Of a DNA stretch of 64,000 nucleotides, positions 48,251 through 60,782 are shown one piece after another (the first letter of the stretch is position 1; each line of letters begins with the position of its first letter). The notes beneath the pieces were generated by a model. It was not told the origin of the DNA. It made no database searches and saw only the letters and a program-made list of their open reading frames with translations. This DNA is from Sapria himalayana (taxonomy: Eukaryota; Streptophyta; Magnoliopsida; Malpighiales; Rafflesiaceae): positions 1,261,683-1,325,682 of the forward strand of contig JAREIK010003007.1 in assembly GCA_029783825.1 (NCBI GenBank), given 5' to 3'. Position numbers and translations under genes: made by a program.

Positions 48251-48384
48251 ATCTATCTGTTTTTTATTCTATCATTCTATCTATATATCAATATTACTAT
48301 TTTTCTATTTATCTACTTGCCTATCTATCTATCTATCTATCAGTTTATCAGTCTATTTGTCTATCTATCTATCTATCTAACTAT
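48251..48384 (-). repeat. Short TATC array between two CACTA elements
   Basis: TCTATCTATC units; continuation of the array that ends at 42,482. Confidence 0.9.
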
Positions 48385-49009
48385 CAATACAAGAAAAATC
48401 TCATATAGCTAGGGACAATTACATAGCTAAATGAGCATTTTCTATTTTTAGTAGTGGTCGGGAAATTTTTAGTAGCGACAGATTACCGATGGATTGGTTC
48501 CCTTTCTAAAGTACTTCTTGCTAAAATTTAGTGACGCAAAGTGTCCCTAGCTAAAAAGTTAGCGACGAAAAATTCTCTTGTTAAAAAAACAAATTCCCTA
48601 GCTAAATTAGCAAGATAAATGAGATTTTCCATCGCTAAACAAAAATAACGAAGAATGATTTCCTAGCTAAAATGCTGGTCTATAAATTTTAGCGAAGGAA
48701 ATAGTCCCTAGCCAAATACTTTAGTGACGAAAAATCCATTGTTTATTTTTTTATTTCCCTAGCTAAATAAGATAAGGAAAATTCCCTAGATAAATTAGCA
48801 ATGGATTTTTCCCTAGATAAATTAGCAATGGATTTTTCCCTTGCTAATTTAGCATGGTATTTTTCCCTAGTTATTTTAATTTCAAAATTAATTTCTAAAT
48901 ATAAATTATTTTAAAATTTTTAATTAAATAATTTAATATTTTTATATCAAATTGAATAAAAATTGAAACTATAAATATTTTATAATAAACAAAAATTAAA
49001 ATCATTTAA

Positions 49010-49515
49010 TATCTTATTTTAATTCAATATTTTACAGAATTGAAACAAAAAAATAACAAAATTTTATTTCATCTTATTCATCAATGTATCTACCGACAGT
49101 GCATAAAGTATAATATATTCATTCATTGATGTTGCTTTCTCTCCATTTACTCATCTGATCATCATTTTTCTACTATGACAAAGCTGTTCGAATTGCTGCA
49201 CATAATGTCTAGTGAAAAATCCCATCACTTATAAAAGCTTTGTATGAGGAATACTGCGATATCATATCTGTAAGAAATTAAAACCACTTAGTCAAATTTT
49301 TAAAAAAAGTTATGTTTTGATACATATATAATCCTGTAGTAAATATGTAAATATATACTAGCATTTCACTCGTACATATATTATTGCAGTATATGTACAT
49401 AAAAATAGTAGTATTATGTGTACATATAAATTGAGTACAAATATACTCAGTATATACGCACATAAAATACTGCAATATTTTATGTATTTATATATTGACT
49501 TTATTCGTACATATA
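49010..49515. repeat. Cassette D1: stem plus AT palindrome tract
   Basis: The stem has TTCATCAATGTATCTACCGA and AAAGCTGTTCGAATTG; the tract (49,315-49,515) has GTATATGTACAT variants. Confidence 0.75.
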
Positions 49516-49516
49516 T

Positions 49517-49845
49517 ACTCATTTGGTGCTGTTGCTGCTGCTCCCGCTGTTGCTCCGGCCACTGCTGCCGTTGTTGCTGTCGCTACCAATACCACTACTG
49601 CTGTCGCTGTTGCCGACGCCGCCGCTACCGCCGCTACTAGCCGCGGCCTCATCTGCCACTGCATTGGTTGCCACCGCCACTGCCGGTGCTACCGGTGCTG
49701 CCGCTGCATGTTGTGGCTACCACTGCCGCCGCTTACGGTGTAGCCGCTGCTGCCGCCGTGACCACCACTGCTTCTGGTGCTGCCACTACTTCCGATGGAG
49801 CCGCTGCTGCCACCTCCATTGCCGCCACTCCTACCAATACTTCTT
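49517..49845. repeat. GC-rich (GCN)n island 1
   Basis: Imperfect trinucleotide repeats (GCTGTTGCTGCTGCTCCCGC..., GCCGCCGCTACCGCC) in a window otherwise extremely AT-rich. Open in several frames on the plus strand with Ala/Thr/Val-, Leu- or Cys/Arg-rich translations, as expected from a triplet repeat rather than a selected protein. Confidence 0.85.
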
Positions 49846-49959
49846 AAACTAAAAATTTAATTAAATAATTTAATATTTTTATATTAAATTTATAAAAACA
49901 GAAACTATAAATCAAAATTTTAAATTAAACAAAAAAAAATTCATTTAATAACTTATTCT

Positions 49960-50465
49960 AATACAATTTTTTAAATAACTAAAAAAAATAACAAAAATTA
50001 TATTACATCTTATTAATCAATGTATCTACCGACTGCGTATAAAATATAATCTATCAATGCATTGACATTGCTTTCTCTCCCCCTTCTCCTCTGATCACCA
50101 ACTTTCTATTGTGAAAAAGCTGTATGGACCACGGTGCTTCATATCTGTTGAAAAATACATTCACATATACAAGCTTCGAATGGGAACAATCTGGTAGCAC
50201 ATCTATAATAAATTTAAACCACTAAATCAAATCAAAATAAATTAAAAAAAACTATGTTTTGTTAAATATATATTACTACATCAAAAATGTATATATATAT
50301 ACTAGCATTTCACTCGTACTTATATTACAGTAGTATTTGTACATATAAATTGTAGTATTATGCATACATATATACCAAGTACATATATACTCAGTATATA
50401 TGTACATGAAATACTACAGAATTATATTTACGTATATACTGACTATATACATATGTATATACTAC
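49960..50465. repeat. Cassette D2: stem plus AT palindrome tract
   Basis: Second stem copy (TTAATCAATGTATCTACCGA) and tract (50,270-50,465). Confidence 0.75.
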
Positions 50466-50469
50466 ATTT

Positions 50470-50880
50470 TTTGCTGTTCTTGTTGCTCTCATTATTGCTT
50501 TCGCCCTTACCGGTCTTGCTGTGGCTGTTGCTGGTGCTACCGCCACTGTAGGTGCTACTACCACTGCAGATGCAGCCACCGCTACCATGGCTGCTTCCGC
50601 TGCCACCATTGCAGCTTCCGCCGCTGGCGCAACTACCACTAACGCTGATGCTGCCGCATCCTCTGCTTTCTCTACTTCCTCTACTGCCTCTGCGACAGCC
50701 GCTGCCATCACTACTGCTGCTGCCAATGCTGCTGCCACTGCTGTTGCCGACGCCACCACTGCCACTACCGCTGCCACCTCTGCTGCCGCCGTTGCTTCCG
50801 CTGCAGCTTTTGGCACCATTGCCATCACTGCCATCACAACCACGGCTACTACCGCTACTGTGGCTACTGCTGCTGATAAT
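50470..50880. repeat. GC-rich (GCN)n island 2
   Basis: About 410 bp of GCTGCTGCCACTGCC-like triplets. The minus frame 50,897-50,391 is open for 168 codons and over half Ala; plus frames are open too. It ends at the element phrase AATAATAGGCTAAAACTCTA shared with 21,100, so it occupies the same slot as the BPC cargo in the left arm. Confidence 0.85.
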
Positions 50881-51114
50881 AGGCTTTTACATACCAATAA
50901 TAGGCTAAAACTCTACCCAAAAAATTTGGAAAAATGCAAACATATTAACTGATATATAAAAATAGTTATTATATACATGAACAAACAAAAATTATAGTCG
51001 ATCATCATACAGTTTCAACAAAAATTTAATTAAATAATTTAATATTTTTAAAGTAAATTTAATAAAAACAGAAACTATAATGAAAATTTAAAATTAAACA
51101 AAAAAAATCATTTA

Positions 51115-51640
51115 ATATCTTTTTCTAATATAATATTTTAAAAAACTAAAACAATAAAATAATAAAAAATATATTACATTTTATTAATCAATGTATCTAC
51201 CGACTGTGCATAAAGTATAATCTATTAATGCATTGACATTGCTTTCTCTCCATCTGCTCCTCCAATCACCAACTTTCCGCTGTGAAAATGCTGACCGAGT
51301 TACGGTGCACCATGTTTGTTGAAATATCTCTTCACTTATACAAGCTTCGTATGGGAAACATTGCGGTACAATATCTGTACAAAATTTAAACCACCAAATC
51401 AAATTAAAATAAATAAAAAAAACTATGTTTTAATAAATATATATTACTGCAGTAAATATTTATATATATACTAGCATTTCACTCGTACATATATTACTGT
51501 AGTATTTGTACATATAAATTGGAGTATTATGTGTACATATATACTGAGTACATATATATACTTAGTATATATGTACATAAATTACTATAGTATTATATGT
51601 ACGTATATATTGACTATATACGTACATATATACCACATTT
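51115..51640. repeat. Cassette D3: stem plus AT palindrome tract
   Basis: Third stem copy (TTAATCAATGTATCTACCGA, CAAGCTTCGTATGGGAAACA) and tract (51,430-51,640). Confidence 0.75.
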
Positions 51641-51930
51641 TTTGTTGTTGCTGCTGCTCCCGCTACTACATCCACTCTTGCCACTACTGCCGATGTCGCT
51701 ACCACTACCACTGCCGTTGCCGCTGCTACTACCGCTGCTGCCAGTGTTGCCGCAGCCACCACCGCCACTGCTGCCCTCATTGTCGTTGCTGCCACTGTGG
51801 CCGCCGCTGTCGCTGCGGCCGCTGATGCCGCCACGGCCGCTAATGCCACCGCTACTGCCGCCGCATCTAAGTTTACCATTGTTGTTGTTGTCGTTGCTGT
51901 CGTCATTGTCGTTGCGGCCACTACTGAAAA
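51640..51930. repeat. GC-rich (GCN)n island 3
   Basis: GCCGCTGCTACTACCGCTGC-like triplets ending in GTTGTTGTTGTCGTTGC, then the shared phrase ATAATAGGCTAAAACAC. Confidence 0.85.
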
Positions 51931-51940
51931 TAGACTTTTA

Positions 51941-52447
51941 CATACCTATAATAGGCTAAAACACTACCCAAAAAATTCAGAGACACAAAAATATATTCAC
52001 AGATATTTAAAAACAAATTTTATAGACATGAACAACTACAAATTAAAGTTGATTATCATACAACTTTAACAAAAATCCAAAAGATGTCCAACAATTATGT
52101 TTAGAGATAAAGATAGTGCAAAAATAAAATATTTTTTGAATAATAAAGATATGATAAGCTAGCTCTCTTTTTGATAATGTTGAAATCGGTAAATATGAGA
52201 CACATGCATTGGAAGGACCATGGTAATGTCTGAATACTTTGAATCAAGATTTTTTCTTTTCTCTCATATAATGTGTCCTACAAAGATTCATAATTTGGTT
52301 TATCGGAAAAGCAAAGAATATAACCAGAATAAAAAAAATTGAAACCTGCAAAAAAATATCAAAATTATTTACTACACATCGACAAAAATAAATAACAGTT
52401 CAGAAATAAATCTCATACTCAATCATCCTCATAATTTGTAGGGAATG
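51941..52447. other. Conserved CACTA 3' non-coding region, third copy
   Basis: Matches 21,100-21,600 and 37,400-36,950 inverted, for example GGAAGGACCATGGTAATGTC and GGAAAAGCAAAGAATATAAC. No gene. Confidence 0.65.
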
Positions 52448-53560
52448 CTAGCCTCTCCTATTAGGATTCACAGCTGGATCTCGAAATGCTATCTGATGCA
52501 CTAATGCCGCTAACTGTGACTCCATATAGGACGTCCGTTGTTTCATTACTTTTTAAATTTCTTTATTTTCTTGCATTTCTTCCATCAAATTAGTTATCTA
52601 CTCATCCTACTTTTTCATTTCAGTCTCCATATCTACAATATGTTCATTTGCTTCCAATGCTTGTTGTTCGACCGCCTCTTCCACCATTGCTGATACAGAT
52701 GAATTAGAAGCACGACTGCTACAACAAAATGCCACTCTCTTAAAGCCTAACTCGTACACTCGCAGCTTCTTTCGACCTCCAATTGTCACCAAATAAATAG
52801 GATCATAGTCTATTGGTTGAAGATCCATAAAACCCTCAACTTGTTGATGAGCAGTTGTCGCATGTTCCTTCATTAGGTCCTGAGAAAAAATAGAGATAAA
52901 ACCTATTCTAGATTTACAAAAAATAAAATAAATATTTTGCATTCAAAATAATTTTTATAATGTACAGTAGTTTTATAAATTCTAATTAATATAATAATTT
53001 CTTACTGCAATCATCTAAGAATTATTGTCAACATACTGACCATCCACTTTCTTCACATGTATCTTTTTGAAAATCTCATAAAAATTTGGATCTTGACCCA
53101 ATTCTCCAGCCTAGAATATGTTTTTATTAATTCATAAAAAAACAAATGATAAAAAATTTAACAAAATTATTTACTATTAGGACAACCACAAAATATAGAT
53201 ATGTTTAGAATTTTAAATTTGTACAAAATCTCGAGTGTGCTCAATGCTCGACTTTGAAACTCCTGTGTGTTGACAGATTCTTATGCCTAGTCCAGCAACC
53301 TCACTTCGTCGATTTTTGCTAGTAATATCTGATTTTTTCTTCACATCTGGCTCCTCCCAATAATTAAGCCACTTGGGCCAATCTTCATCGGATATAAAAT
53401 CAGACCTTGCTTTCAATTTCTTTAATTTATGGACAAATTCAGAATGCCATTGAGCAGCTTTTATCTCTCATAATGACTTTATCTTTCCATCAAATTTGGG
53501 TGCCTATGTGCACTGATTCTATAAAATATAAAATTGACAAAAGAATTTATATTAACAACA
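52448..53560 (-). pseudogene. TnpA-like second CACTA gene (Transposase_24), third family 2 copy
   Basis: Minus strand, the best-preserved core of the family 2 copies. Exon from about 53,520: AAQWHSEFVHKLKKLKARSD, FISDEDWPKWLNYWEEPDV, KKKSDITSKNRRSEVAGLG, then CQHTGVSKSSIEHTRDF, the W..YW....KK.S..NK.NR...HTGGSKS.EH pattern of Transposase_24. Next exon (about 53,105-53,005): GELGQDPNFYEIFKKIHVKK, VDGQYVD. Last exon (about 52,885-52,448): LQPIDYDPIYLVTIGGRKK, LRVYELGFKRVAFCCSSRAS, a shortened coiled coil, ending NPNRRG-stop. Few stops, and the N-terminus is missing. Confidence 0.87.
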
Positions 53561-53690
53561 AGAACATAATTATTTACTACTTGAATAATAACTAACATAA
53601 AATTTAGTAATTAGATAATTATTTTTCAATTCTTTTGTTTTGTTATTTTTACCTGAAAGTCATTAAAATATGACTCTTTTGTTTTATTTT

Positions 53691-53885
53691 GTTAAACTGA
53701 TTCTATAAAGCTGTCATTCATAATGTCGGCCAATTATTTTTATAAGTAACAGCTTGGCAATGGCTGCCTTTCACAAAGAAAGCTTTGCCACATTGTTTCT
53801 AGACGTGCTAGTTTGGGCATATTTTTGAAACCCAACTTAATTTTTAAATTTTTTATTATAAATGAAATAGTTTTATACAAAACAC
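53691..53885. other. Unassigned junction segment between CACTA remnant and GATA array
   Basis: Non-repetitive within this window, with no CACTA terminus. It holds the broken 5' boundary of the preceding element. A short minus frame (KLARLETMWQSFLCERQPLP) is not recognised. Confidence 0.4.
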
Positions 53886-56668
53886 GATAAAAAGATAGAC
53901 ATATAGATAGATAGCCACATAGATTGATAACCATATAGAAAGAAAAAAAGATAGATAGATAGACAAATAGAAAAAAAGACTAATATAATAGATATTACAA
54001 ATAGATAGAAAATATAAAGATAGATAGATAATTTGATTAATAGATAGATAGATTGATTCTATGAATAATAGATTGATAGATAGATAGAAAATATATAGTT
54101 AGACAAATAGATAGAATGATAGATATTATAGATATTACAGAGAGAGAGAAAGATATATATATATATATATATAGAAAGATAAAGATAAGGCAAATAGAAA
54201 GAAAGAAAGATAAATAGTTAGACTGATATACAAATAGATAGATAGAAAGACAAATAGACACATAAATAGATAAATAGATAGATAGATAGACAGATAGAAA
54301 GATAGACATATAGAAATATAGACAGATTGAAAAGATAGACATATAAATAGATAGACACATATATTGATAGAGATAAAGATAGATAATTATATAGATAGAG
54401 AGATAGCAGATAGACTGATAGAAAGATATATAGATTGATTGAGATATAAAAATATAGATAAAAGATAAACAGATAGACAAATATATGGATAGATAAATAG
54501 ATAGGTAGATATATATAGAGATTGATAGATAATCAGATATACAGATTGACAGATACAAAAATTGACATATTGATAGATAGAAAAATAGGTATACAAATAG
54601 ATAGATAGATAGATATATAAATTGATAAATATTTAAATAGTAAGATAGATAGATAGATATACATATAGATAGATAAATAGACAAATAAAAAGATAGTCGA
54701 ATAGATAGATAGATAGGTAGATAGACAGACAGATATAGAGATAGATAAATTTTTTGATAGTTAGATAGATTGACATATAGATAGATAAATCGATAGATAG
54801 ATAGATAAATAGAAAGATAGAAAAATAGACTAATAGATAGATAAATACATCGACAAATAGACTAATAGATATACAGACATACAGACAAATAGATAGATAG
54901 ATAGAAAAATATACTGATAGACAAAGATTTAGATAGATAGATAGTTAGTTAGATAGACAGATATACAAATAGATAGATATTTAAATATATAGATACTTGC
55001 ATAGATAGATAGATATACAGATACATAAAAGACAAATAGATAAAAAGATACATAAATAGATAGACATATAGACATATAGATAGATAGATAGATAGACAAT
55101 AAGATAGTAAGACAGTAAGACATGTAGACAGGTAGATAGGTATGCAGACAGAATGTTATACTGGTAGACAAATAGACAAATAGACAGATAGATAGATAGA
55201 CAATTAGATAGATAGACACATAGACACATAAATAGTTAGATAGTAAGATAGTTAGACAAGTAGACAGGTAGACATGTAGATAGGTAGATAGGTAGGCAGG
55301 CATACAAGTAGATAGGATGATAGGTAGACAAGTAGAAAGATAAGCAAGTAACATGAAGACTGGTAGATAGGTGTACATGTAGAAAAGTTGACTGGTAGAT
55401 AGTTAGATAGTTAGAAAGATAGACAGTTAGAAAGATAGAGAGACAAATATACAGATAAACTAATAGAAAAATAGATAGATATATAGATAGAAAAATAGAT
55501 AGATTGATTATTTAAATGATTGATTGATTGATTTACAAATAGATAATTAGATAGATAGACTATTATAAAGTTCGAATGATAGATAGATAGTTAAATAGAA
55601 AGATAAAAATATAAATAGATAGAGAGATAGATAGACAGATTGACAAATTGACATATAGACCAATAGATAAATAGATAGATATATAGACAAATAGATAGAT
55701 AGATAGATATAAGATAGACAGATAACTAGATAAATAGATAAATAAATAGATATATATATATATATTTATATAGAAAGATAAATAGATAGATAAACACATG
55801 AAATGATAGAATTATAGACATATAGATAGATATAAAGAATGATTGATAAACAAACAAATAGATAGTTAGTTAGATTGACAAATTGACCAAATAGAAAAAT
55901 GGACAAATAGATATATTGATAGAAAGATAGATATAAAAATAGTTAGATAGATTGATAGATAAATAGACAAATCAATAGAGAGATAGATAGACATAGAGAA
56001 AGACATATAAACAGATAGATAGGTATATATATAGATAGATTGATAGATAGACAAATAGATGGATTTTAAAATAGATAGATAAAAAGATAGATATATAGAC
56101 AGATAGATAGTTTTATAGATAGAGATATAGATAGATAGATAGATAGATATAGAGATAGACAAAGTTATAGAGAGACATTTAGACAAATAGATAGATGGAT
56201 AAAAATTAAGATAGATAGATCGATATATAGATTGTTAGATAGATAGATAGATAGATAGATAAATAAACATATATATTGAGAGACATATCGACAGAAGATA
56301 GATAGATAGTTAGACATATAGATAGATAGATAAATAGACATAGATTGAGAGACAGATCGACAGATAGAAAGATAAATAGTTAGATATATAAATAGATTGA
56401 CATATAAATAGGTAAACAGATAGATAGACAAGTAGACAGATAGATATCTAAAAAATAGATAGATAAATATACAGATAGATATATAAACAGTTGACAGATA
56501 GATAGATAGATAGATATATAGATAGAAAAATATAGATAGATAGATTGATTGACAAATTGACATATATACATATAATAGATAGACAAAAAGATAGATAGAT
56601 ATATAGATAAATAGATTAACAAATAGACATATAAATTGAAAGAAATATAGACAAACAGATAGATATAA

Positions 56669-56707
<39 letters not shown>

Positions 56708-57298
56708 ATTTATATTTATATTTATATTAATATTTATATTTATATTTATATAGACATATATATAGATAGATAGTAAGATAGATAAATGAATAGATAGATA
56801 TACAGATATATATATATATATAGATAGATATTCTGATAGGCAGATAGATAGATTGAGAGATAGAGAATATTGATAAATAGATAGATGGACAATTAGATAA
56901 ATAGATAGATATATATATAGATAAATAGAAAGATAGTTAGACAGATAGATTGTTAATAGATATATACATAGTCAAATAGATAGATTTGCAGATAGAAACA
57001 TAGATACATAAATATGTAGATGGATGGATAGATAGATATATGGATAGATAGATATAAAGATAATTAGAAAGATAAATAGATAGATAAACACATATAATGA
57101 TAAAATGATATACAGATAGAAAGATAAACATATAGATAGATGTAAATAATGATAGATTGACAGATGGATTGATTGATAGATAAATTGACAGAATATATAT
57201 AGATAGATAGATAAATAGATTAGATAGTTCAATATACAAATATATAGATAGACAAATAGATATAAAGATAGATAGATAAATAGGCAAGTAGATAGAAC
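53886..57298 (+). repeat. Imperfect (GATA)n array
   Basis: GATA-strand units with (TA)n blocks (54,153-54,171, 56,674-56,702) followed in one place by TTATATTTATAT repeats (56,703-56,748), and a GGTAGACA-rich variant block at 55,090-55,400. Confidence 0.95.
57283..57298 (+). repeat. Left target-site duplication of retroposon
   Basis: GGCAAGTAGATAGAAC, derived from the array; repeated with one base missing at 58,325-58,339. Confidence 0.8.
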
Positions 57299-58324
57299 CC
57301 CTTATCTATGATTTAGGAAGGGTAGTATTAACAGAAAAAATAGAATATGAAAATCCACTAGCTGCTGTGAAGGGGAATCTGAAAATTATAAGAATGTGAA
57401 AATAGAATATGGAAAATAGAATAAGAAAGTATAATAATATAAGCTGTGGAATTGTTGTAGCTTCTTTGCAGGGGAATATGTCTCTGTAGGTTAACAGTGA
57501 AGTTCATGGTATAAACAACCAGAAAATCCAGTTACTGTTTCTTTTACAGTCTCTGCAAGGTTCACCTCACAAGACAAAGATGAGGGAACGAAAAGGTAAG
57601 GGCTGGAATTTTCTGCTCCTTTGGTATGTTTCTGGTTTTTTTTTGTGTTTGCAGGAAAGCACTAAAGGGGCAATCAAATCATATTCCTTGGAATTAAAGA
57701 AGTCTGTAACTAGCAAGAGTCTGTAAAATTTTGTCAAGTCATGTGTTATGTTTTTTTACCAGCGTTTTAAATCATGTAGAAAGGGTTTATAAGTCTGAAA
57801 GCTACAGAATCATGTTTGTATAAATAAAAGGTCCTAGGAGAGGTAAGTGTCTAGTCTAGGAGGTCGGCAAAGATTAGGATGCTGCAAAGTGGCTTGTGTG
57901 AATCTAAAGCTATATCGATAAACAAAGAGGGTCAAGGACTAGGACAGATAGAAGAGGAAAGCTTCGGCAGAATATGTGCACAAGGTTGAAAGGAATTTGC
58001 AATGTGGGAGATATTCCTGTTATTTATGCAGGAAATATGTTATATACAGCATAGAAAGGGTGATATCAGAAAACAGGAAGGATGTTCCATGAAGCGCTAG
58101 AAAGATAAAAGAAGGAAACTAATTTTAGTAAAGAGTAAGTTAAGATTGATGACTTACTTAGAGTTGTTACGTTATTTTCAAATAGTGCTAGGAAGATTAT
58201 ATTATTAGTCTTTAGAAACGGGGAATGGATGTAAGAGGGTAAAGGGTAGAAGTAGTTTGTACAAACGGTATTCCTCCGCCAAAAGAGAGGGCTATAAATA
58301 ATAAACAAACTTTATCAAAAAAAA
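57299..58324 (+). mobile_element. 1-kb retroposon (5'-truncated LINE-like or retroposed transcript)
   Basis: A single-copy segment of normal composition inside the GATA array, ending ATAAACAAACTTTATC plus eight A (58,317-58,324) and flanked by 15-16 bp duplications. These are marks of target-primed reverse transcription. The 3' end (GTACAAACGGTATTCCTCC, then CTATAAATAATAAAC before the A tail) resembles 3' UTRs of plant L1 elements, but no reverse transcriptase is visible, so a 5'-truncated LINE or a retroposed non-coding transcript are both possible. A GT...AG stretch (57,595 to about 57,654) resembles a short intron; if it were real, retroposition of an unspliced RNA would follow. Confidence 0.75.
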
Positions 58325-58339
58325 GGCAAGTAATAGAAC
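58325..58339 (+). repeat. Right target-site duplication of retroposon
   Basis: GGCAAGTAATAGAAC, the left copy minus one G. Confidence 0.8.
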
Positions 58340-59110
58340 AATAAATAGATAATAGTCAGATAGAATGATAGATAGAAAGATAAAACATATAGATAGATAG
58401 AAAAATAGAAAGATAAATAGATATATAGATAGAATGTTAAATATATAGATAAATAGATTGACATATAGATAGATTAAACGATAGATAGATTAAACGATAG
58501 ATAGATTAAAAGATAGATAGATGAGATATATAAAATAGATTTTGAGATTGTCAGATAAATATTGATAGATAGAAAGATATACAAATTGATATATATATAT
58601 AATTATTTATTTATATAGACATATAAATAATTAGATAGACAAAAGATAGATAGAGAGATGATAGATAGAATGATAGAATGAGAATAATAGATTGATAGAG
58701 AGAGATAAAGATAGAAAGATAGAAAGATAGATAGATTGATAAATTGAGACAGAGAGAGATAGAAAGATAGTAAGATATGTAGAGACATGATTGACAAATA
58801 GATAGAAAGATTGATTGATAGATAGATAGACAAATAAACAAATAGTGAGATAGATAGATAGATAGACTAATATATAGAGTGAAACATAGATAATTAGATA
58901 AATAGACAAATAGATAGATCGACTGATAGATAGATATACATAGAGATAGGTAAATAAATAAATAGATAGATAAATACATAAATAGATCATTAGTTAGACA
59001 TATATATAGTTATACACATAGATTGATAGATACATTGATTGTAAGACGGATAGATAGATAGATACATAGATAGATTGTTTAAAAGATAGACAGATATATG
59101 TAGAAATAGT

Positions 59111-59141
<31 letters not shown>

Positions 59142-60744
59142 AGACATATAGATAGATAGATAGACAAATAGACAAATAAACAAATATATTGATATTTAGA
59201 TAGATATGCACATAGATAGATATACAATTTGATAGATAGAATCATAGATATATAGATATATAGAAATATATAAATAGATTGATAGATAGATCGATCGATT
59301 GATAGATAGATATTTAAATAGATAGAGAGATAGAAAAACATACAAACAAATAGTCAGATAGACAAATAGAAAGATAGATATATTTACAAACAGACAAACA
59401 AACAAATAGTTAGTTAGACAAATAGATATATAGATAGAAAATAGATAGATGCATTGATATATAGACATAAAGATATATAGTTAGATAGATATACAAATAA
59501 GTAGTTAGATTGTGACATAGATAAATAGATAGATACATTGATAGATATACAAATAGACAGATACAAAGACAAATAGTTTAATAGATTAATAGATAGAAAG
59601 ATAGACAGATTGATAGATAGACAAATAGATAAAAGATCGATATATAGATAGATACACTGATAGATAGATAGAAATATAGTCAGATAGATAGATAAACATA
59701 TAAATATATAGATAGAAAGTCAAATGATAGATAGGTACATAGATAGTTAAATAGATAGACAGTTAAATAGATATACAGAAACACTAAAAGATAGATGGAT
59801 AGATAGATAGATAAACAAATAGACAGATAGATAGATAAATAAATTGACATATAGTCAGATAGATTGATTGACAGATATAAAGAAAGTCAAATTGATATAT
59901 AAATAGATAGATAAATATGAATATAGATAGATAGACAGATAGATAGAGAGAAAGGTAGACTGATAGATAGATAGTTAGATACATAGATACATAGATATAT
60001 AGACAGATAAATTGATAGATAGATAGACAAATTGACCAATAAACAAAAATACACATAGATAGATGATAGATAGATAGACATATAGATAATTAGACAAATA
60101 GATAGAAAGAAAGAAATATAAATATATAAATAGATAGATACAATGATATATTGATAGACATAGTGTCAGATAGACCGATAGACATATAGGTAGATAGACA
60201 AAAAGTTAGAATCATAGATATGTAGATAGATAGTTAAAAAGATATATAGTTAGACAAATAAATAAATAGACTAATATAGAAAGATTGATAGACAAATAGA
60301 TAAATAGACAGATAGACAGATGATAGAAATAGAGATTGACATATATAGATATAATAGACAAACTAATAGATAGATACACAATAGATAAATAGATAGAAAC
60401 ATAGATTGATAAATAAATAGTCAAAATATAGTCAGATGCATAAGTAGATCCATATATAGAAAGATAGACATATATACAAATATAAAGATAGATAGATGAC
60501 AAAAAGATAGAAAGATAGATAGATCTTTAGTTAAATAGATTGACAAATTGACAAATAGATAAATTGATAGATAGACAACTATATATATATATATATAGAT
60601 AGACAAATATAAAAATGGACAGATATATAGATAGACAGATAGATATAGACATATAGATAGATAGAGATATATATAGATAGACAAATAGACATAATAGATA
60701 AACAAATTGGTGATAGAAAGATAGGCAGATAGATAAATAGAAAG

Positions 60745-60782
<38 letters not shown>

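Larger units (their letters stand above)
48385..53690 (-). mobile_element. CACTA 3' half, family 2, with GCN-island cassettes
   Basis: The left terminus CAATACAAGAAAAATCTCAT is one mismatch from the CACTACAAGAAAA consensus and continues ATAGCTAGGGACAATT. Inward come AGCTAGGG subterminal repeats (to 48,880), three stem/AT cassettes each followed by a GC-rich island, the conserved 3' region (50,890-51,000 and 51,940-52,430) and a TnpA-like pseudogene. The TNP2 gene and the 5' end are absent; similarity to the other arms ends near 53,690. Confidence 0.75.

Noticed and set aside
49495..49852. Overlapping Ala-, Leu- and Cys/Arg-rich frames in GC islands as real proteins
   Set aside because: Several frames on both strands are open at once over the same GCN triplets, as expected for a triplet repeat. 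They lack a consistent start or end.
49416..51930. GC islands as CpG-island promoters of a host gene
   Set aside because: They are triplet repeats without TATA, leader or a following coding exon, and sit inside transposon cassettes.
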